64,000 nt of DNA from Methanoculleus sp. (lineage in GTDB: Archaea; Halobacteriota; Methanomicrobia; Methanomicrobiales; Methanoculleaceae): NCBI GenBank assembly GCA_018433835.1, contig JAHDQM010000012.1:52622-116621 (forward strand), read 5' to 3'. The notes below the pieces were generated by a model. It did no database searches and was not told where the DNA came from. It saw only the letters and a program-made list of their open reading frames with translations. Both the position numbers and the translations under genes were made by a program. Shown here in pieces: positions 17,361 through 25,221 of the stretch (the first letter of the stretch is position 1; every line of letters starts with the position of its first letter).

Positions 17361-17700
17361 TCCCTGCGTCGCGAAACGCCCGTCCTACATTGCCGGGGCC
17401 GAGGAGGACTCCGCCGAAGATTCTTGACACCACCAGCGCGTGGCTCTCGATGGCGTGCCTGCGGAGCAGGTCGAGGAGCACCCTTCCCGGCCGGCCGACC
17501 TCGCCATCGTTCTTATCTTGAACTCCTCGACGAAGCCACACCGGGAGGGCGGCGCAGTGGTGGGCGGCCTTCCGGTAGGCCTCCCGGTGGCCGGCAAGAA
17601 CCTGCACGATGTCTTCCGATCCTTCGACCCGGTAGAGATGGGCGTAAAACCGCGACCGCCGGACCTCGAGCCTCGCGGCCCCGAGGGGTTCCGCGGTCAC
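17224..17700 (-). CDS. IMPACT/UPF0029 (YigZ-like) family protein
   Basis: A 158-aa frame whose first ~105 residues match the UPF0029/Impact N-terminal domain: RSRFYAHLYRV, KAAHHCAALPVWL, KNDGEVGRPGRVLLDLL (family: DDGEPxGTAGxPIL) and VVSRIFGGVLLGPGNVGRAF (family: VxRYFGGxxLGxGGLxRAY). The GTG at 17700 overlaps the phosphatase stop (GTGA). The tail beyond the conserved domain is Gly/Arg/Pro-rich and lies antisense to the gene at 16968-17360, so the true end may be different or the tail unstructured. The molecular role of the family is unclear. Confidence 0.72.
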   Translation of the reverse strand: MTAEPLGAARLEVRRSRFYAHLYRVEGSEDIVQVLAGHREAYRKAAHHCAALPVWLRRGVQDKNDGEVGRPGRVLLDLLRRHAIESHALVVSRIFGGVLLGPGNVGRAFRDAGITRRREPAPGRPGRHGGGSPRRGRRRQSGRGLPGAPPPVPCSAPR

Positions 17701-18206
17701 GCGGCCACCCGCCTCCTCGCGTACTCGTCCCAGTGCGCCTCGAGGAATCCCCGGATCCCCCGGCCGGGTTTGTACGGGGGGTATATCCCGCGGTAGGCCT
17801 CCTCGGCATCGGCAAGACTCTCCGTCGGGAGGACGTCGGTGTAGGCCGCGAGATAAAGGAGCCCGATCGCCGCCGAACGGGAGACCCCGAAGCCGCAGTG
17901 GACCAGCACCTGCCGGCCCTCCCCGAGGCAGCGGTGGATGAAGCGCAGGGCGGCGTCGACGGCCTCCTTCGGGACGTCGGCGGGGTCCCTCGAATCGACC
18001 AGGTTGAGCATCAGCCGGTTCCCCCGCCGGGCGACCAGGTGCTCGGGGTGGTCCGGGGGCACCGTGCCGAGGGGGGAGTAGGTGACCGCCAGGCAGTGGT
18101 AGGGGCTCCGGCAGGCGTGCACAACGCACCAGGTCTCGTGGGCCTCCACTGCGACCTCGTAGTCCTCCTGCGTCCCGATATACAGGTTCTGGTAGATCTC
18201 GATCAT
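17697..18206 (-). CDS. Dual-specificity protein phosphatase
   Basis: A 169-aa cysteine phosphatase with the active-site loop VLVHCGFGVSRSAAIGLLYL (HCx5R) and an upstream Asp in LVDSRDPADVP as the likely general acid. The C-terminus (YPPYKPGRGIRGFLEAH) is typical of archaeal DSPs. The ATG at 18206 follows an AGGGAG ribosome-binding site. It lies 16 bp after a ROK kinase and is coupled to an IMPACT-family gene. Substrates are unknown; phosphoproteins or phosphosugars are possible. Confidence 0.88.
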   Translation of the reverse strand: MIEIYQNLYIGTQEDYEVAVEAHETWCVVHACRSPYHCLAVTYSPLGTVPPDHPEHLVARRGNRLMLNLVDSRDPADVPKEAVDAALRFIHRCLGEGRQVLVHCGFGVSRSAAIGLLYLAAYTDVLPTESLADAEEAYRGIYPPYKPGRGIRGFLEAHWDEYARRRVAA

Positions 18207-18222
18207 ACTCCCTGTCCCCTTC

Positions 18223-19149
18223 TTACCGCGCCTCGAGCGCGTACGCCGCCGCCCCGAGGAGCGGCGCCTGTCCTGCAAGGTCGGAGACGACGATCCGGGG
18301 GAGGGGGAGGTAGCGGTCGATGTAGGGCTCCATGTGCCGGATCACGAGATCCCCATAGTAGAGGGCGAGCGGCCCGTCGAGCACGATCACCTCGGGGTTG
18401 TAGGCGACGATGACTGCCGAGACCCCCCGGGCGTTCACTTCCCCGAGCGCCTCCATGAAGGCGAGGGCGACCGGCTCCTCCTCCCGGGCCGCCTCGAAGA
18501 TCGCCCTGGTGGAGCCGGCGTCGAAGGCTACCCGGCAAACATCGGCCGCCTCCCGCCACGCCGCGAAGAACCCGGGGATGTTCTTTGCAGAGGCGTAGGC
18601 CTCCCAGTGGCCGGCAAACCCGCACCCGCAGACGAGATTGTAGCGCGTATCGACGGGGATGTGCCCGATCTCCCCGGCGTTCCCGTTCACCCCGAGGAGC
18701 AGGCGGCCGTTCACCACCGCGCCGCCGCCGATGCCGGTCGAGAGGGTGACGTAGGCGACGTTATCGGAGCCGCGGGCGGCACCCGCCCACCGTTCGCCGA
18801 GGACGCCGGCCCGGGCGTCGTTGATCAGGGTGACCGGCAGCCCGAACCGCTCCCTGAGCGGGCCGACGATCTCCACGACCGGGAACGCGATGTTCGGGGA
18901 ATCGACGACCCAGCCGCGGGCGAGGTCCAGGGGGCCGGCCGATGCAACGCCGATGGCCGCGGCCTCCCAACCTTCCGGCGACGCGAGGAGGGCCTCTATC
19001 CGGGCCACGATCGCGGCGGTGATCACCTTCCCGGAAGGCCCCGTATTCGGCGTCGGGACGATGCCGTGGGCCAGTACGGTCGCATCGGAGCCTACCAGGG
19101 CAGCGCGGAGGTTGGTCCCGCCGAGGTCAACGGCAATCACGGTCGTCAT
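18223..19149 (-). CDS. ROK-family sugar kinase (glucokinase-like)
   Basis: A 308-aa ROK kinase. It has the phosphate-1 motif AVDLGGTNLRAALV, the substrate loop NDARAGVLGERW, phosphate-2 TLSTGIGGGAVV and the zinc region GHIPVDTRYNLVCGCGFAGHWEAYAS. The usual third zinc Cys (CxCGxxGCxE) is His here. A hexose or N-acetylhexosamine substrate is likely; glucose would link it to the glycogen phosphorylase 4 kb away. The ATG at 19149 follows GAAAGGAG. First gene of a minus-strand operon with the phosphatase and the IMPACT protein. Confidence 0.88.
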   Translation of the reverse strand: MTTVIAVDLGGTNLRAALVGSDATVLAHGIVPTPNTGPSGKVITAAIVARIEALLASPEGWEAAAIGVASAGPLDLARGWVVDSPNIAFPVVEIVGPLRERFGLPVTLINDARAGVLGERWAGAARGSDNVAYVTLSTGIGGGAVVNGRLLLGVNGNAGEIGHIPVDTRYNLVCGCGFAGHWEAYASAKNIPGFFAAWREAADVCRVAFDAGSTRAIFEAAREEEPVALAFMEALGEVNARGVSAVIVAYNPEVIVLDGPLALYYGDLVIRHMEPYIDRYLPLPRIVVSDLAGQAPLLGAAAYALEAR

Positions 19150-19294
19150 GTGGGTCGCTCCTTTCGGGTGCAGGTGTTTCTCTTCTCGGATTACGTGAAC
19201 CACCGGCATAAACCTACGCCTTCAGCCGGGGCGGCGGATCCGGGACAGGTGCCACAAGCATGGAAGCAAGGTATATCTACTTCCCGCACCCGGA

Positions 19295-19310
19295 TTTAGG
19301 TATACCTAAA
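19295..19310. promoter_or_regulatory. DtxR/IdeR-type operator upstream of feoAB
   Basis: TTTAGGTATACCTAAA is a perfect 16-bp palindrome ending one base before the feoA ATG. It has the TTAGG...CCTAA shape of iron-responsive DtxR/IdeR operators, and a DtxR-family gene closes the operon at 21279. A TATA-like AGGTATAT lies at about 19269-19276, so the operator would cover the start of transcription and repress directly. Confidence 0.8.
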
Positions 19311-19311
19311 A

Positions 19312-19554
19312 ATGATCGCCATGGAGAAGACGCTACTTGAACTGGAACCGGGCATGCACGGAACCCTCATCCGGTTTGCAGGAACTCCGGGCTTTGTCCG
19401 GAAACTCAGGACCATCGGAATCAGGGAGGGCAAGACCCTCACCGTCGTCACCAGGCACCCTCTCGGCGGTCCGGTGGTGATCGAAGTAGACGGCCGGGAA
19501 GTGACGCTCGGCCGCGGGATGGCCGTAAGGGTCATCGTGGACGTGGCGGCATGA
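19312..19554 (+). CDS. feoA: Ferrous iron transport protein FeoA
   Basis: An 80-aa SH3-like FeoA protein with the family pattern LIRFAGTPGFVRKLRTIGIREG...GGPVVIEVDGREVTLGRGMA. It is thought to bind and regulate FeoB at the membrane. Its stop overlaps the feoB ATG (ATGA). Start at 19312, with ATG 19321 as an alternative; the 16-bp operator palindrome directly precedes it. Confidence 0.92.
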   Translation: MIAMEKTLLELEPGMHGTLIRFAGTPGFVRKLRTIGIREGKTLTVVTRHPLGGPVVIEVDGREVTLGRGMAVRVIVDVAA

Positions 19555-21266
19555 AGACCATCGTTCTGATGGGCAACCCGAACGTCGGGAAGAGCGGGAT
19601 CTTCTCGCGGTTGACCGGCACCCGGGTCATCACCTCGAACTACCCCGGGACCACCGTCGACGTCTCCCGCGGAAAGATGCGTCTTCTGGGCGCACCGGCC
19701 GAAGTGATCGACGCACCCGGCACCTACTCCCTCACCCCCACGAACCCTGCCGAAGAGGTTGCCGCGGGGATCCTCGCACAGGCGGACCTTGTCGTCAACG
19801 TCGTCGATGCGACCAACCTGGAGAGGAACCTCTACCTGACCCTCGAGACCCTGGAGTGCGGGGTTCCGGCGGCCGTCGCGCTCAACCTCTGGGACGAGGC
19901 CGGGCACCAGGGGATCGCGATCGACGTCGCCGGCCTCGAGGCGCTCCTCGGGGTGCCGGTCGTCCCGACCGTGGGTCTCGCCGGGCAGGGGATACGGGAA
20001 CTCGTGGAGCGGCTCGGCGAGGCACACCCCTCGGAGACGATTCGGCCCATGAGCGAAGAGGAGCGCTGGGTGGCGGTTGGTCGGATCACCGGGGAAGTAC
20101 AGACGATCGTCCACCGGCATCACACCCTCCGGGACCGGCTTAGCGAGGCAAGCATCAGGCCGATCACCGGCCTCTTCATAGCGCTCGCGGTCATCGCCGC
20201 CGCATTTCTGGCGGTCAGGTGGATCGGCGAAGGGCTCATATCGCTCGTCTTCGAACCGCTCTTCGACCTCTATACCCCGATCGTCATGAGGCTCAGCGAC
20301 CTCCTCGGGCCGGGGGTCCTGCACGAGATCCTGATCGGGCGCCTCTTCGACGGCGAGATCGACTACGTCCAGTCGATGGGTCTCCTCACGACAGGGTTGT
20401 ATGTCCCCCTTGCCATGATCCTCCCCTACATCGTGGCGTTCTACCTCGTTCTCTCGATCCTCGAGGATACCGGTTACCTCCCCAGGCTCGCGACGCTGAC
20501 CGATACCTTCTTTCACCGGCTCGGGATGCACGGCTACGGGATAATCCCGGTCTTCCTCGGGTTCGGGTGCAACGTGCCGGGTGCGCTCGCTACCCGGGTT
20601 CTGGAGACGAAGAAGCAGCGGTTCATCGCCGCCACCCTCATGGCGCTTGCGGTCCCGTGCATGGCCCAGATCGCGATGGTCTTCGGGGTCCTCGGGCCGT
20701 TCGGCCTGCAGTACGTGGTGATGGTCTTTGCAACCCTCGCGCTCGTCTACGTCGCTGCGGGCCTGGTCCTGAACCGGGTGGTGCCGGGGGAATGCCCGGA
20801 GATATTCCTGGAGATCCCGCCCTACCGGGTGCCGGACATCCGGGCCACCGTCACGAAGACCTGGATGCGGGTGCGCGGGTTCATCGGCGAGGCGATCCCC
20901 TACCTCTTCCTCGGTATCCTGCTCATCAACCTCCTCTACGCGGTCGGATTCCTCGACCTGCTCGCGGCCGTCTTCGCCCCGGTGATGGAGACCTGGCTCG
21001 GGCTTCCCGCCGGTGCGGCCGTCGCGCTCCTCGTAGGGTTTCTCAGGAAGGATCTCGCGGTGGGGATGCTGGTGCCGCTCGGGATGAACCCGGAGCAGCT
21101 CGTGATCGCGGTGACGATGCTCTCGATCTACTTCCCGTGCGTGGCGACGTTCGTGGTGCTCCTCCGGGAGCTCGGGGCGCGGGGGATGCTCGCCGCCGCA
21201 GGCGTGATGGTGACGACGGCGCTCCTCGTCGGGGGCGCGCTGCGGATGGTCCTGATCGGATTTTAG
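19551..21266 (+). CDS. feoB: Ferrous iron transporter FeoB
   Basis: A 571-aa FeoB with an N-terminal GTPase domain: G1 GNPNVGKS, switch NYPGTTVDVSRG, G3 DAPGTYSL and G4 NLWD. It is followed by about 8-10 membrane segments with the two gate motifs (IPVFLGFGCNVPGALATR and FPCVATFVVLLRELG). It is shorter than bacterial FeoB because the cytosolic linker is small, as in other archaea. It imports Fe(II). Co-translated with feoA and followed after 12 bp by a DtxR-family regulator. Confidence 0.95.
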   Translation: MKTIVLMGNPNVGKSGIFSRLTGTRVITSNYPGTTVDVSRGKMRLLGAPAEVIDAPGTYSLTPTNPAEEVAAGILAQADLVVNVVDATNLERNLYLTLETLECGVPAAVALNLWDEAGHQGIAIDVAGLEALLGVPVVPTVGLAGQGIRELVERLGEAHPSETIRPMSEEERWVAVGRITGEVQTIVHRHHTLRDRLSEASIRPITGLFIALAVIAAAFLAVRWIGEGLISLVFEPLFDLYTPIVMRLSDLLGPGVLHEILIGRLFDGEIDYVQSMGLLTTGLYVPLAMILPYIVAFYLVLSILEDTGYLPRLATLTDTFFHRLGMHGYGIIPVFLGFGCNVPGALATRVLETKKQRFIAATLMALAVPCMAQIAMVFGVLGPFGLQYVVMVFATLALVYVAAGLVLNRVVPGECPEIFLEIPPYRVPDIRATVTKTWMRVRGFIGEAIPYLFLGILLINLLYAVGFLDLLAAVFAPVMETWLGLPAGAAVALLVGFLRKDLAVGMLVPLGMNPEQLVIAVTMLSIYFPCVATFVVLLRELGARGMLAAAGVMVTTALLVGGALRMVLIGF

Positions 21267-21278
21267 GGAGAAGGAGAT

Positions 21279-21701
21279 ATGCGGAAGAAGACTACAGAGG
21301 AATACATCGAGATCATATGCCTGCTCGAGAAACATGAGGGACGGGCGCAGACCGGCAGGATCGCGGAAGCGATCGACGTGAAACCGCCTTCGGTCACGGA
21401 GATGCTCCGGAAACTGGAGCAGGAGGGGCTCATCGTCTATGAGTCCTACGCGGGCGCTACGCTGACCCAGGCAGGGGAGGAGATGGCCCGTGACCTCCGC
21501 AGAAGGCACCGGACGTTTGCAGACCTGCTGGAACTCCTGGGGGTCGCCGGAGAGACCGCGGAGACGGACGCCTGTCAGTTCGAGCACCACGTGAGCCCGG
21601 AGACGCTGGAGCGCCTCAGGCTCTTCCTGGAGTTCTTGAGCGAGAGCCCGGACGGACGGCGGTGCCTTGAGGCGTTCGGGGAGTTCCGGAAGCAGCAGTG
21701 A
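21279..21701 (+). CDS. DtxR-family metal-dependent transcriptional regulator
   Basis: A 140-aa regulator with an N-terminal winged helix (TEEYIEIICLLEKHEGRAQT, then VKPPSVTEMLRKLEQEGLI) and a dimerisation/metal-binding domain. The segment DACQFEHHVSPETLERL keeps the Cys-x2-Glu-His set of the DtxR/IdeR ancillary-primary iron site, which favours iron over manganese sensing. There is no C-terminal SH3 domain. It is the third gene of the feo operon and the likely ligand of the palindrome at 19295-19310, giving autoregulated iron repression. Confidence 0.9.
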   Translation: MRKKTTEEYIEIICLLEKHEGRAQTGRIAEAIDVKPPSVTEMLRKLEQEGLIVYESYAGATLTQAGEEMARDLRRRHRTFADLLELLGVAGETAETDACQFEHHVSPETLERLRLFLEFLSESPDGRRCLEAFGEFRKQQ

Positions 21702-21714
21702 GGGCGGTTCGGGG

Positions 21715-21951
21715 TCAGATGTCCTCCCCTACTGCCATGCAGGGATATTTATCACGCGGGTACCGGCCTTCTATAGACTCGCGGACGAACCGCTCCCTCG
21801 ATGCGGCCGCGAGGAGGTTGTTGTAGACCTCCTTTGGAACGCCGGCGTAGCGGTAGGCGTCCCCGGTCGAGCAGATGACGAGAAGCGCCTTCGTTGTGGG
21901 GTCATAGCCGACGGACCTGACGCCGGCGCGTCCGGCTGACTGTTGAGACAT
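21715..21951 (-). CDS. KTSC-domain protein, copy 1
   Basis: A 78-aa KTSC-domain protein. The pattern GVRSVGYDPTTKALLVICST, then AYRYAGVPKEVYNNLLAA and the closing YPRDKYPC region is diagnostic. KTSC domains occur alone or attached to lysyl-tRNA synthetase and RNA/DNA-related proteins; function is unknown. It lies next to a second copy at 22012-22224, from which it is clearly diverged. Confidence 0.8.
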   Translation of the reverse strand: MSQQSAGRAGVRSVGYDPTTKALLVICSTGDAYRYAGVPKEVYNNLLAAASRERFVRESIEGRYPRDKYPCMAVGEDI

Positions 21952-22011
21952 ACGGGTGGGTTGTGGTCGGCGGTGGTGATAGAGATTGCGGCGGGTACCG
22001 CCGGAGGTCCC

Positions 22012-22224
22012 TCAACGGACCTTCTCGTAGGGGTAGCGCAGCCTGATGAACTCCCCGAAGTAGCGGCCCTTCGACCGTGCCGCGAGCATTCCCTCGTAGA
22101 CCGCGGGCGGCACGCCGACGTAGTGGTAGACCCCGCCGCTGTGGAACTCGACTTCCAGGACCTCGTCTTCCAGGTCGTAGCCGACCGATTTGATGCTGGT
22201 GGACTCGACGGTCTGGCGTTGCAT
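22012..22224 (-). CDS. KTSC-domain protein, copy 2
   Basis: A 70-aa KTSC-domain protein (STSIKSVGYDLEDEVLEVEF, then VYHYVGVPPAVYEGMLAARS and the YPYEKVR end). The ATG at 22224 starts at the conserved core; longer frames add a Pro-rich leader that looks non-coding. Tandem paralog of 21715-21951, separated by 60 bp. Confidence 0.8.
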   Translation of the reverse strand: MQRQTVESTSIKSVGYDLEDEVLEVEFHSGGVYHYVGVPPAVYEGMLAARSKGRYFGEFIRLRYPYEKVR

Positions 22225-22303
22225 GGGCGGAAGTAGAGGGGGTTGTGGGGATAAGAGTTGTGGGGGATGGGGCTCAACGATCAGCGGCGATCGGCCGGGA
22301 GGT

Positions 22304-22702
22304 CTACATCGCCACGTTGAAGGCCGCAAAAGCCGCGAGCGCCGCGAGCGTGAGAAGTGCGAGCACCCCGACCGTCCAGACGACCATGAAGAGGACGATC
22401 GTCGACAGGCGCACCTTCCGGAACGGGACGGTTCCCGCGTTCATCCGCCGTGCCGTTGCCCAGGCGTCGTAGATCCCGAAGAGCCAGACTGCCACCCCGG
22501 GGATGAGCATCACGAGAATCCCTGCGAGCACCAAAAAAAGCACCAGGATACCCTTACCCGTCTCTCCGTTGCAGACCTGACCGAGCCCCGGGAAGAGGAG
22601 GGAGAGCACCGCTGCAAACACCGGGTTCTTCTCCTCCCGCCCGGGAGCATCTCCTCCCGCACCGGGGGTGCCCGTTTCGTGGAGTTCAACCGGTTCCATC
22701 AT
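22304..22702 (-). CDS. TM2-like small membrane protein, copy 1
   Basis: A 132-aa protein with a hydrophilic N-terminus (residues 1-25) and a KNPVFAAVLSLLFPGLGQVCN segment typical of TM2-like proteins. Three to four transmembrane helices follow, with a cytosolic loop (YDAWATARRMNAGTVPFRK). Function unknown. A paralog sits at 23105-23473 on the same strand, and a DUF5661 gene lies between them on the plus strand. Confidence 0.78.
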   Translation of the reverse strand: MMEPVELHETGTPGAGGDAPGREEKNPVFAAVLSLLFPGLGQVCNGETGKGILVLFLVLAGILVMLIPGVAVWLFGIYDAWATARRMNAGTVPFRKVRLSTIVLFMVVWTVGVLALLTLAALAAFAAFNVAM

Positions 22703-22815
22703 GGTTTTTCGTACGTGTACTGCTCTCCGAGGGAGGAAAGAGGTTCCGGCTCATCTGCATCGCAATGCCGACAGGCTCATAACCCCGGGAAGCTATTCAT
22801 CGCTGAGGAACCTGC

Positions 22816-23100
22816 ATGGCACGAAGAGACGTGACCCCCGAAGAAGCAAGGGCGATGGGCGAGCAGCTCGGCATCACCTGGAAGGAGTTCGACGTCGAAC
22901 AGTTCCGGCGCGGCATGATCGTGGAGCTCGAGCACGGCCTCCACGACCCGGCAACAAACGTCACCGACGACGACCTCTTCCTGACGGCAAAGATAGCGCT
23001 TGCGCACTTAAACGAGTTCCCGGACTACTACGACCGGCTCGAGAAGATGGAGGAAGAGGCGGAGGCATACTGGGCGGAGCGGAAGGCGGCCCCGCGGTGA
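22816..23100 (+). CDS. DUF5661 family protein
   Basis: A 94-aa acidic protein. The segments ITWKEFDVEQFRRGMIVELE, HGLHDPATNVTDDDLFLTAK and IALAHLNEFPDYYDRLEKME match the DUF5661 pattern as I remember it (family name from memory). No enzyme motif is seen; it is soluble and probably helical. It sits between two TM2-like paralogs on the opposite strand. The ATG at 22816 follows GGAAC weakly. Confidence 0.8.
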   Translation: MARRDVTPEEARAMGEQLGITWKEFDVEQFRRGMIVELEHGLHDPATNVTDDDLFLTAKIALAHLNEFPDYYDRLEKMEEEAEAYWAERKAAPR

Positions 23101-23104
23101 GGGG

Positions 23105-23473
23105 TCACCATGACGATAATCCTGCCGCGACGGTCGATACCGCCGCAGGGGTGACCGGGAGGAGAAGAAGACCGGCCAGCCAGACCGCGAAGAAGAGAAG
23201 GAGGGCCGCAATGCTGCTATCGCGGTACGGCACCGTGCCGTCGTTCATCCTCCGTGCGGTGGCGTAGGCGTCGCAGGCACCGTAAAGCCAGATGGCCGCC
23301 CCGGCGGGAGCGAAGTAGAGGCCCGCAATCAGTGTCCCGACGAGGATCAGCACGCCCCGCAGGAACTGCCCGTTGTACGCCTGGCCGAGCCCGACGAAGA
23401 CGAGCGAGAGGAGGGCGGAAAATCCTGGATTTTTTGATTCAGCGCAAACAGGAGGGATAACTCTGCCGGTCAT
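23105..23473 (-). CDS. TM2-like small membrane protein, copy 2
   Basis: A 122-aa paralog of the protein at 22304-22702. It shares SKNPGFSALLSLVFVGLGQ, the central hydrophobic helices, and YGACDAYATARRMNDGTVPY with the same loop. The ATG at 23473 is chosen because the longer frame (to 23707) adds a Cys/Arg/Pro leader without coding character. Function unknown. The 23474-23761 stretch upstream holds no gene I can support. Confidence 0.78.
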   Translation of the reverse strand: MTGRVIPPVCAESKNPGFSALLSLVFVGLGQAYNGQFLRGVLILVGTLIAGLYFAPAGAAIWLYGACDAYATARRMNDGTVPYRDSSIAALLLFFAVWLAGLLLLPVTPAAVSTVAAGLSSW

Positions 23474-23761
23474 AGGCACCGGCACCGGAAAGGGCACCGT
23501 GACGATAAATGTTTTGCGCCCGGTGGGGGAACGGGCACCGGGATTACGCCGTCTTTGTCGGGCGATAAAGTTCCCGACGCCGCAGAGGCAGCTGCCCGAC
23601 TCTCTGTCCGGCGGAGGTCTGATTCGGTACGGGCGGATGCCTTTGGCGGGGGCAGTAACAGAGTGGTGGGGCGAACCCCGTCCACATTCCCCATTACACC
23701 GTCGCATCGAGGAGTGATATATTCCCCGTACGGCAGGGGTAAGAGGGGTGAACCGGCCGGT

Positions 23762-24364
23762 TCAATGCATCCGAAACTCCCGGATCGCCGGGACCGTGCA
23801 CCGCTCCCGCCACTCGTCGTGGAGAACACCCCATACGTCGACATCCTCAAAGGTGCCCCGTTTCCGGTCATGTTCCCGGAGATGCGCCTCGTGCACCATC
23901 CCGCACTTCTCCATCACCCGGCCTGAGGCCGGATTCCTGGAGAGATGCATGGCGTAAATCCGGTGCAGCTCGAGGATAGAGAACCCGTACTCGATCATCG
24001 CCCGGGCGGCCTCGGTGGCATACCCCCGGCCCCGGCATGGTCTCGCGACCCAGTAGCCGAGTTCCGCCCGCCCGTGACGGCGGTTCACCTCCACGAGCCC
24101 GACCGCGCCCACGAGATCCCCCTCCCGGGCCCGGGCGACGGCGTAGACGACGTGCACCCCCTGCTCAAACCCCGAGCGCTGGGTGGCAATCCAGTTCTCA
24201 GCCGCCCCATCGGGATAAGGGTAGGGAATCTCGAGAGTGCGCGACGCGATCTCATAGTCGCCGGCGAGCCGCTGCACCTCCGGGGCATCCGCGAGGGTGA
24301 ACGGCCGCAGGAGCAGGCGGTCGGTTACGAGAATGGGCGGTCCGGTCATAGGGGCGCTCTTCAC
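23762..24364 (-). CDS. GNAT acetyltransferase (RimJ/RimL-like), copy 2
   Basis: A 200-aa GCN5-related acetyltransferase of the RimJ/RimL type. It starts ILVTDRLLLRPFTLADAPEV and has the acetyl-CoA-binding P-loop CRGRGYATEAARAMIEYGF and the C-terminal RNPASGRVMEKCGMVHEAHL. It may acetylate a ribosomal protein N-terminus or a small amine. The GTG at 24364 overlaps the stop of the neighbouring paralog; ATG 24349 is a possible alternative. It is closely related to copy 1 (24361-24930). Confidence 0.85.
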   Translation of the reverse strand: MKSAPMTGPPILVTDRLLLRPFTLADAPEVQRLAGDYEIASRTLEIPYPYPDGAAENWIATQRSGFEQGVHVVYAVARAREGDLVGAVGLVEVNRRHGRAELGYWVARPCRGRGYATEAARAMIEYGFSILELHRIYAMHLSRNPASGRVMEKCGMVHEAHLREHDRKRGTFEDVDVWGVLHDEWRERCTVPAIREFRMH

Positions 24365-24930
24365 AGCGGTGAAAGGACATACGTCCCGGGACGGCCGGCC
24401 GGCTCCCGGAGGACCCCCCAGAGATCGACATCCTCATAGACACCCCACTTCCGGATATGCTCCCTGAAGCGGCCTTCGCGGATCATCCCGCACTTCTCCA
24501 TCACCCGGCCCGATGCCGGGTTCCTGGAGAAATGCATGGCATGGACCCGGTGCAGCCCGAGCACGGAGAACCCGTACTCGATCACTGCCCGGACCGCCTC
24601 GGTGGCGTACCCCCGGCCCCAGCAGTGCTTCGCGACCCAGAACCCGAGCTCGCCGCGGGCGTGAGCCGGGTCGATCCGCAGGCGGACGCCGCCGATGAGG
24701 CTCCCCTCTCCGGCGAGCGTGACGGCGAAGGCCGCGGCGTCGCCGCGCTCGACGCCCTCGTGGAAGGAGGCGATCCATGCCTCGGCGAGGCCGTCAGGGT
24801 ACGGGTGGGGGAGAAGAGTCGTTGCGGCAACGGCGTAGTCCCCGCAGAGCCGCTGAACCGCACGGGCGTCCGCAAGGTCGAACGGCCGCAGGAGCAGGCG
24901 GCCGGTTGCGAGGATGGGCTGTTTCTCCAT
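24361..24930 (-). CDS. GNAT acetyltransferase (RimJ/RimL-like), copy 1
   Basis: A 189-aa RimJ/RimL-type acetyltransferase: ILATGRLLLRPFDLADARAV, the CoA loop CWGRGYATEAVRAVIEYGF, and RNPASGRVMEKCGMIREGRF. It is the upstream gene of a coupled tandem pair; the near-identical C-terminal halves show a recent duplication. The ATG at 24930 starts at the domain, and the longer frame to 25179 runs back into the gapdh promoter region. Confidence 0.85.
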   Translation of the reverse strand: MEKQPILATGRLLLRPFDLADARAVQRLCGDYAVAATTLLPHPYPDGLAEAWIASFHEGVERGDAAAFAVTLAGEGSLIGGVRLRIDPAHARGELGFWVAKHCWGRGYATEAVRAVIEYGFSVLGLHRVHAMHFSRNPASGRVMEKCGMIREGRFREHIRKWGVYEDVDLWGVLREPAGRPGTYVLSPL

Positions 24931-25188
24931 GGATATATGCTCATGACACCGGCCGGTTATAAATCCTGCCGCACTCTCCGGCCCCAGAGGACCCCGCGGG
25001 GGGGCCGCCCGAAGACCTCCGGCAGGATCCTCTCGCCCCCGGCTGGCTGGCTGCGTGAAAGACCCATTAATAAATAGCTTGAGGTCTCTTTCTCGCGACT
25101 TAATCAGCCTGATGGGGATAAAGAGCACAGCAAAATCCCCGTTCGGGATAAGAACGCCTGAAATCTCCGCTATTTCCAAACCAGCAAC

Positions 25189-25199
25189 CTTTATTAATT
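25189..25199 (+). promoter_or_regulatory. TATA box for the GAPDH gene
   Basis: CTTTATTAATTT lies about 25-30 bases before the GAPDH ATG at 25222 in a local AT-rich patch. This spacing predicts a transcript with a very short leader. Confidence 0.55.
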
Positions 25200-25221
25200 T
25201 TTGTTCTGTATTCCAACATGC

